From Streptomyces noursei ATCC 11455 (GTDB lineage Bacteria; Actinomycetota; Actinomycetes; Streptomycetales; Streptomycetaceae), in contig NZ_CP011533.1 in NCBI RefSeq assembly GCF_001704275.1, forward strand, positions 6,014,001 to 6,078,000: 64,000 nt of DNA, read 5' to 3'. The notes beneath the pieces are model-generated. The model was not told the origin of the DNA, did no database searches, and was given only the letters and a program-made list of their open reading frames with translations. The translations under genes were made by a program, and so were the position numbers. Positions within the stretch are counted from its first letter, which is position 1; each line of letters opens with the position of its first letter. Positions 61,160 to 64,000 of this stretch are shown here, piece by piece.

Positions 61160-62350
61160 GTGAGAATCAAGGACCTGACCAGTGCGATAGCAGTGGAAAG
61201 GGCCCTCGCTGAGTACGACAGCTTGGGAGGGAAGACGTTTCGGGACCGGTACGGGTTCGGGCCTTCGACGCAGTATTACCTTAGCCACGCTGGTCGGCTC
61301 TACGACGCTAAGGCGGTCGCAGGTGCCGCTTACGGCTACGAGCATCCGGGTCACGGCCCCCTGTCGAACGGCCAATTCGATGGCGGTGAGGCGGGCGCGA
61401 ACCCCGTGCTTCGTGCCATGGGGTTCGCGGTGCTCAACAGCCACTCGGAGACTGTGGGCGCGGAGCGACAATGGCGTCTGGCGGTGTGGGAGAACCTGCT
61501 CGCACGCCGAGACAGCTCAGGTCTCGTCACCGCGGACGCAGTTCGTACGGTGGGTGCGTACGGCAATTTCCGGGGCATCTGGACGGATAAGACCCGCACC
61601 CGTCGGATACACCCCGACGGCGTGACGATCGGGCTCAAGCACACCGGGCAGCACTATCCCGATGACCTGGACGAGCACGGCGTGCTCTACCACTACCCGG
61701 TCACCCGGCAACCAGGACGCGACCTGGGCGAAGTCAACGCCACGAAGGCGGCAGCCACGCTTCGACTCCCGGTGTTTGTGATCACGGAGCATGGTGACCG
61801 TCGCGGCGTGAAGCTTGCATGGGTGGAGGGGTGGGAGGACGAGAGCAGTCTCTTCCTGGTCAAGTTCGGGGAAGCTGCACCTGTCCAGCTCCTTGATCAC
61901 GATCGCTCAGAGGAGCAACCGTTCGAGCTTGAGGGAAATAGGCGTCGCCGGCGGAAGGGGAACGTGGTTGCCCGGCCGGACCAAGCGCGGTTCAAGCTCG
62001 AAGTGTTCCAGAGGTACGGCCCACGTTGTGCCCTCTCGGGGATCGCGGTGCCGCAGATGGTTGAGGCAGCTCACCTCCGGGGCGACGCCGACGGCGGTAC
62101 CTCCGACGCTCGTAACGGCCTGCCCATGAACGCGGCGCTCCACCGGGCATTCGATGCCCATCTGTTCGCGATCAACCCTGACACTCTGACCGCAGAGGCA
62201 CGCCCCGGTGGGCCCAAGCTGAAGGACATGGGGATCGTGCATCCGAAGCTGACGCTGGAACGTCTACCGCACCCCGACGCCCTCAGGTGGCGCTACAACG
62301 AGTGGCTGCGCTGCACGGGCCGAGAAGGGGAAGCGTCAGCCGATCGCTAG
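61160..62350 (+). CDS. McrA-like HNH restriction endonuclease (putative type IV)
   Basis: A 396-residue protein. The N-terminus, with DSLGGKTFRDRYGFGPSTQY and then YDAKAVAGAAYGYE, resembles the head domain of ScoMcrA-like enzymes. The middle (~150-245) has an SRA/YDG-like run with VLYHYPVTRQPGRDLGEVNA and KLAWVEGWED. The C-terminal HNH domain is CALSGIAVPQMVEAAHLRGD followed by DARNGLPMNAALHRAFDAHL, with the His-Asn-His core intact. This architecture suggests cleavage of modified DNA. GTG start at 61160. It is single-gene cargo between int and the attachment site, followed by a very strong terminator. Confidence 0.82.
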   Translation: MRIKDLTSAIAVERALAEYDSLGGKTFRDRYGFGPSTQYYLSHAGRLYDAKAVAGAAYGYEHPGHGPLSNGQFDGGEAGANPVLRAMGFAVLNSHSETVGAERQWRLAVWENLLARRDSSGLVTADAVRTVGAYGNFRGIWTDKTRTRRIHPDGVTIGLKHTGQHYPDDLDEHGVLYHYPVTRQPGRDLGEVNATKAAATLRLPVFVITEHGDRRGVKLAWVEGWEDESSLFLVKFGEAAPVQLLDHDRSEEQPFELEGNRRRRRKGNVVARPDQARFKLEVFQRYGPRCALSGIAVPQMVEAAHLRGDADGGTSDARNGLPMNAALHRAFDAHLFAINPDTLTAEARPGGPKLKDMGIVHPKLTLERLPHPDALRWRYNEWLRCTGREGEASADR

Positions 62351-62426
62351 GCGCCCCTGCCGGCCCCCGGAGAACTTCCCCGCGTATTCACCGCAGCGAC
62401 CCGCCAAAACCCGGTGACAGCCGGAC

Positions 62427-62469
62427 AGCGCCGGACCCTCCCCGCGATCCGCGGGGAGGGTCCGGCGCT
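62427..62469 (+). terminator. 19-bp stem terminator after the HNH gene
   Basis: Arms 62427-62445 and 62451-62469 are perfectly complementary with a 5-base loop, followed by TTTC. It prevents read-through into the tRNA region. Confidence 0.88.
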
Positions 62470-62491
62470 TTTCTGCGCGTGGCCACATGTG

Positions 62492-62587
62492 CTCTGACCA
62501 GCAAAAAGACCCTCCCGAAGGAGGGTCTGGTCTGGCGCCCCCGGCAGGACTCGAACCTGCGGCCAAGTGCTTAGAAGGCACCTGCTC
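62492..62587. repeat. attR: 96-bp direct repeat including the tRNA-Arg 3' part
   Basis: Identical to 40049-40144. Here it continues into the complete tRNA gene, showing that the element restores the tRNA 3' end on integration. Confidence 0.93.
62503..62528 (-). terminator. Terminator of tRNA-Arg
   Basis: On the minus strand AGACCCTCC, loop TTCG, GGAGGGTCT is followed by a T-run: a classic Rho-independent terminator four bases past the tRNA CCA. A copy lies in attL. Confidence 0.85.
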
Positions 62588-62608
62588 TATCCACTGAGCT
62601 ACGGGGGC
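62533..62608 (-). tRNA. tRNA-Arg (anticodon TCT)
   Basis: A 76-base tRNA with encoded CCA (complement of 62533-62535). The acceptor stem GCCCCCG pairs with CGGGGGC, the anticodon loop is CTTCTAA giving TCT, and the T-arm is GCAGGTTCGAGTCCTGC. It reads AGA codons and is the integration site of the AICE. Confidence 0.93.
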
Positions 62609-62910
62609 CGGGTGGTCGGCGTGGATCACGACCGCGGACCAGGATAGAGGCCCGGGTGCCTCGTCCCGGTTGCTTCACCTCCGTGGCACGTTGTGGAGGT
62701 TCGGTGAAGCGATCCCGATAATCGCAGGCAGGTACGAATCCTGCACGGCTTTTGACGTCTCGCGCGGCGGGTGTTGTGCACTCGTTATGCCTGCGTCTTG
62801 GATGTTACGAAAATCCCATTTGGGTCCTATCTCGCCCCCTGGGGACCCTTGCGGCGCACGCAAGGGTCTATACGCTTCAAAAAGCTAACGAAATTGGGCA
62901 TTCTTCACAT
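62609..62910. other. Intergenic region between tRNA-Arg and the GTPase gene
   Basis: No gene is evident in these 302 bases. GACCCTTGCGGCGCACGCAAGGGTC (about 62845-62869) is a hairpin with GACCCTTGCG arms. A/T-richer sequence at 62870-62905 may hold the GTPase promoter. The tRNA promoter is expected just right of 62608. Confidence 0.45.
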
Positions 62911-64000
62911 GTGGCGACCTTGGACGTAGGACCCCGGCTGATCGACGCACTGTCCGTTCTGCGCGACCGTGTCGACGCCGCACGATTCCCCCTGCCGCTC
63001 GGGGGCGCCGCTCGCGCCCGGCGCGACCGGGCGGAGCTGCTCTCCCAGCTGGATGACTATGTGATGCCCCGCCTGCGCGCCCCTAAGGCCCCTCTTCTCG
63101 CGGTCGTCGGAGGCTCCACGGGGGCAGGCAAGTCCACCCTGGTCAATTCGCTGGTGGGGCGACGAGTCTCGGAGGCCGGGGTGCTGCGGCCCACGACGCG
63201 TACGCCGGTGCTGGTCTGCCACCCCGACGACCACGGCTGGTTCGCCGGGCAGCGGGTGCTGCCGGGGCTCACCCGGGTGTGGGTGCCCGAGCAGGACGGT
63301 GGCGAGGGCGGCGAGCGGGACGACGGAGGGGGGAGAGGGGAGGAGGTGGAGAAGGGCCTCGGCGGGGGGCGTGGGCGGGTGGCGGGGGAGCCGGGGACGC
63401 CGACCGTGCGGATCGAGACGGACCCCGCGCTGCCCAGCGGCCTGGCGCTGCTGGACGCCCCGGACATCGACTCGCTGGTGGCCGGCAACCGCGAACTGGC
63501 CGCCGAGTTGATCTGCGCGGCCGACGTCTGGGTGCTGGTCACCACGGCCGCCCGGTACGCCGACGCGGTGCCCTGGCACCTGCTGCGCACCGCGAAGGAA
63601 TACGACGTCACGCTGGTCACCGTGCTGGACCGGGTGCCGCACCAGATCGCTGCCGAGATCTCCGCACGGTACGCGGAGCTCCTGCAGCGCGCCGGGCTCG
63701 GCCACGTACCCCGCTTCACCATTCCCGAGCTGCCCGAGTCCGCGGGCGGGGGCCGCGGACTGCTCCCCGCCACCGCGGTCGCCGGCCTGCGCGACTGGCT
63801 CGAACGCCACGCCCTGGACCCCGCCGCCCGTAGTGCCGCCGCGGACCGGACCGCCACCGGCGCGATCGCCTCGCTGCGTAGCCGGATGCCCGCGCTGGCC
63901 GGGGCCGCCGCCGCGCAGCACGCCGCGGCGCTGCGGCTGGCTGGCCGCGTCGAGGAGGCGTACGAGGAGGCCGCCGAGCGGGTGCGGCGCGAGGTCGCGG
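62911..64000 (+). CDS. Dynamin/YfjP-like GTPase, 3' end outside the window
   Basis: The frame opens at GTG 62911 ([20 protein letters not shown]) and runs off the right edge after about 363 residues. Walker A is [20 protein letters not shown] (residues ~67-86), switch-like TTRTPV follows, [10 protein letters not shown] is the G3-type DxxD/G region, and TVLDRVP is a G4-like segment. A Glu/Gly-rich insertion (~130-160) interrupts the domain. Helical Ala/Arg-rich sequence follows. Such GTPases occur in pairs in Streptomyces; the partner would be to the right. The role is unknown. It marks the return to chromosome beyond the AICE. Confidence 0.85.
   Translation, partial: MATLDVGPRLIDALSVLRDRVDAARFPLPLGGAARARRDRAELLSQLDDYVMPRLRAPKAPLLAVVGGSTGAGKSTLVNSLVGRRVSEAGVLRPTTRTPVLVCHPDDHGWFAGQRVLPGLTRVWVPEQDGGEGGERDDGGGRGEEVEKGLGGGRGRVAGEPGTPTVRIETDPALPSGLALLDAPDIDSLVAGNRELAAELICAADVWVLVTTAARYADAVPWHLLRTAKEYDVTLVTVLDRVPHQIAAEISARYAELLQRAGLGHVPRFTIPELPESAGGGRGLLPATAVAGLRDWLERHALDPAARSAAADRTATGAIASLRSRMPALAGAAAAQHAAALRLAGRVEEAYEEAAERVRREVA

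Larger units (their letters stand above)
40049..62587 (+). mobile_element. Integrated actinomycete integrative and conjugative element (AICE)
   Basis: The ~22.5-kb segment lies between perfect 96-bp repeats derived from tRNA-Arg(TCT). It encodes a tyrosine integrase and excisionase at the right, a DnaB-N/DUF3987 replication protein, a TraB/FtsK-type translocase, Spd-like membrane proteins, and GntR/XRE/Nudix regulators like those of pSAM2. The intact tRNA is at the right end on the minus strand, its 3' half restored by the element. Cargo lies at both ends. Because int, xis and both att copies look intact, excision seems possible; the IS insertion and the XRE frameshift may have altered its control. 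Confidence 0.93.

Noticed and set aside
62287..62574. Short frame ending in the same PRQDSNLRPSA peptide
   Set aside because: Translation of the tRNA and terminator region at attR, not a gene.

Overview
The window is high-GC actinobacterial chromosome, almost certainly Streptomyces. Codons favour G or C at the third position, GTG/TTG starts and 1-8 base gene overlaps are frequent, and the gene families (myo-inositol cluster, MreB/Mbl, Tra/Spd-type mobile element, class I lanthipeptide cluster) fit that genus. Species was not determined.

1-14.8 kb is a myo-inositol catabolism region. It holds a partial inositol dehydrogenase, a LacI regulator with two near-palindromic operator candidates, an inositol-type sugar porter, a second dehydrogenase, a divergent IolE/IolH-like isomerase, then iolC, a (beta/alpha)8 aldolase-like gene, iolB, iolD and the CoA-acylating semialdehyde dehydrogenase. 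The divergent intergenic region carries two matching 16-bp elements, each 6 bases upstream of a TTGACA box. A small HTH gene and a secreted peptidoglycan-binding protein lie inside the region.

14.8-28.4 kb is ordinary chromosome: membrane proteins, a secreted hydrolase fused to an ABC ATPase plus its permease, an esterase lipoprotein, a FUSC protein, an MreB-like gene, a divergent TetR/FAD-monooxygenase pair and a LURP-one-like gene.

28.5-39.6 kb is a compact class I lanthipeptide cluster. In order it has the precursor, a hairpin, LanC, full-length LanB, an ABC exporter, a luciferase-like (F420-type) oxidoreductase, a small membrane protein, a NarL-type response regulator, a methyltransferase and, convergent, a sensor kinase. 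The cationic core has only two cysteines. The oxidoreductase and methyltransferase suggest D-amino acid formation and methylation.

40.05-62.59 kb is an integrated actinomycete integrative and conjugative element (AICE) bounded by a perfect 96-bp direct repeat, which is the 3' part of tRNA-Arg(TCT) plus its terminator. Its backbone is GntR and XRE regulators, Nudix, HD, small Spd-like proteins, a GGDEF protein, a TraB/FtsK translocase, a DnaB-N/DUF3987 replication protein, excisionase and tyrosine integrase. Cargo sits just inside both ends. At the left is a lower-GC two-gene operon in which a MORC/MutL-like GHKL ATPase is fused to a PD-(D/E)XK-like nuclease domain and overlaps an N4/N6 DNA methyltransferase gene. 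At the right is an McrA-like HNH endonuclease. A 1923-bp IS256-family element with a GNAT passenger and a 9-bp target duplication interrupts a backbone gene after its third codon. A dyad-symmetric array of six CCGCAAAAAT repeats between the replication and excisionase genes is the best origin candidate.

62.9-64 kb returns to chromosome with a partial GTPase. The strongest leads are the GHKL-nuclease/methyltransferase pair, the dyad repeat array and the lanthipeptide cluster.
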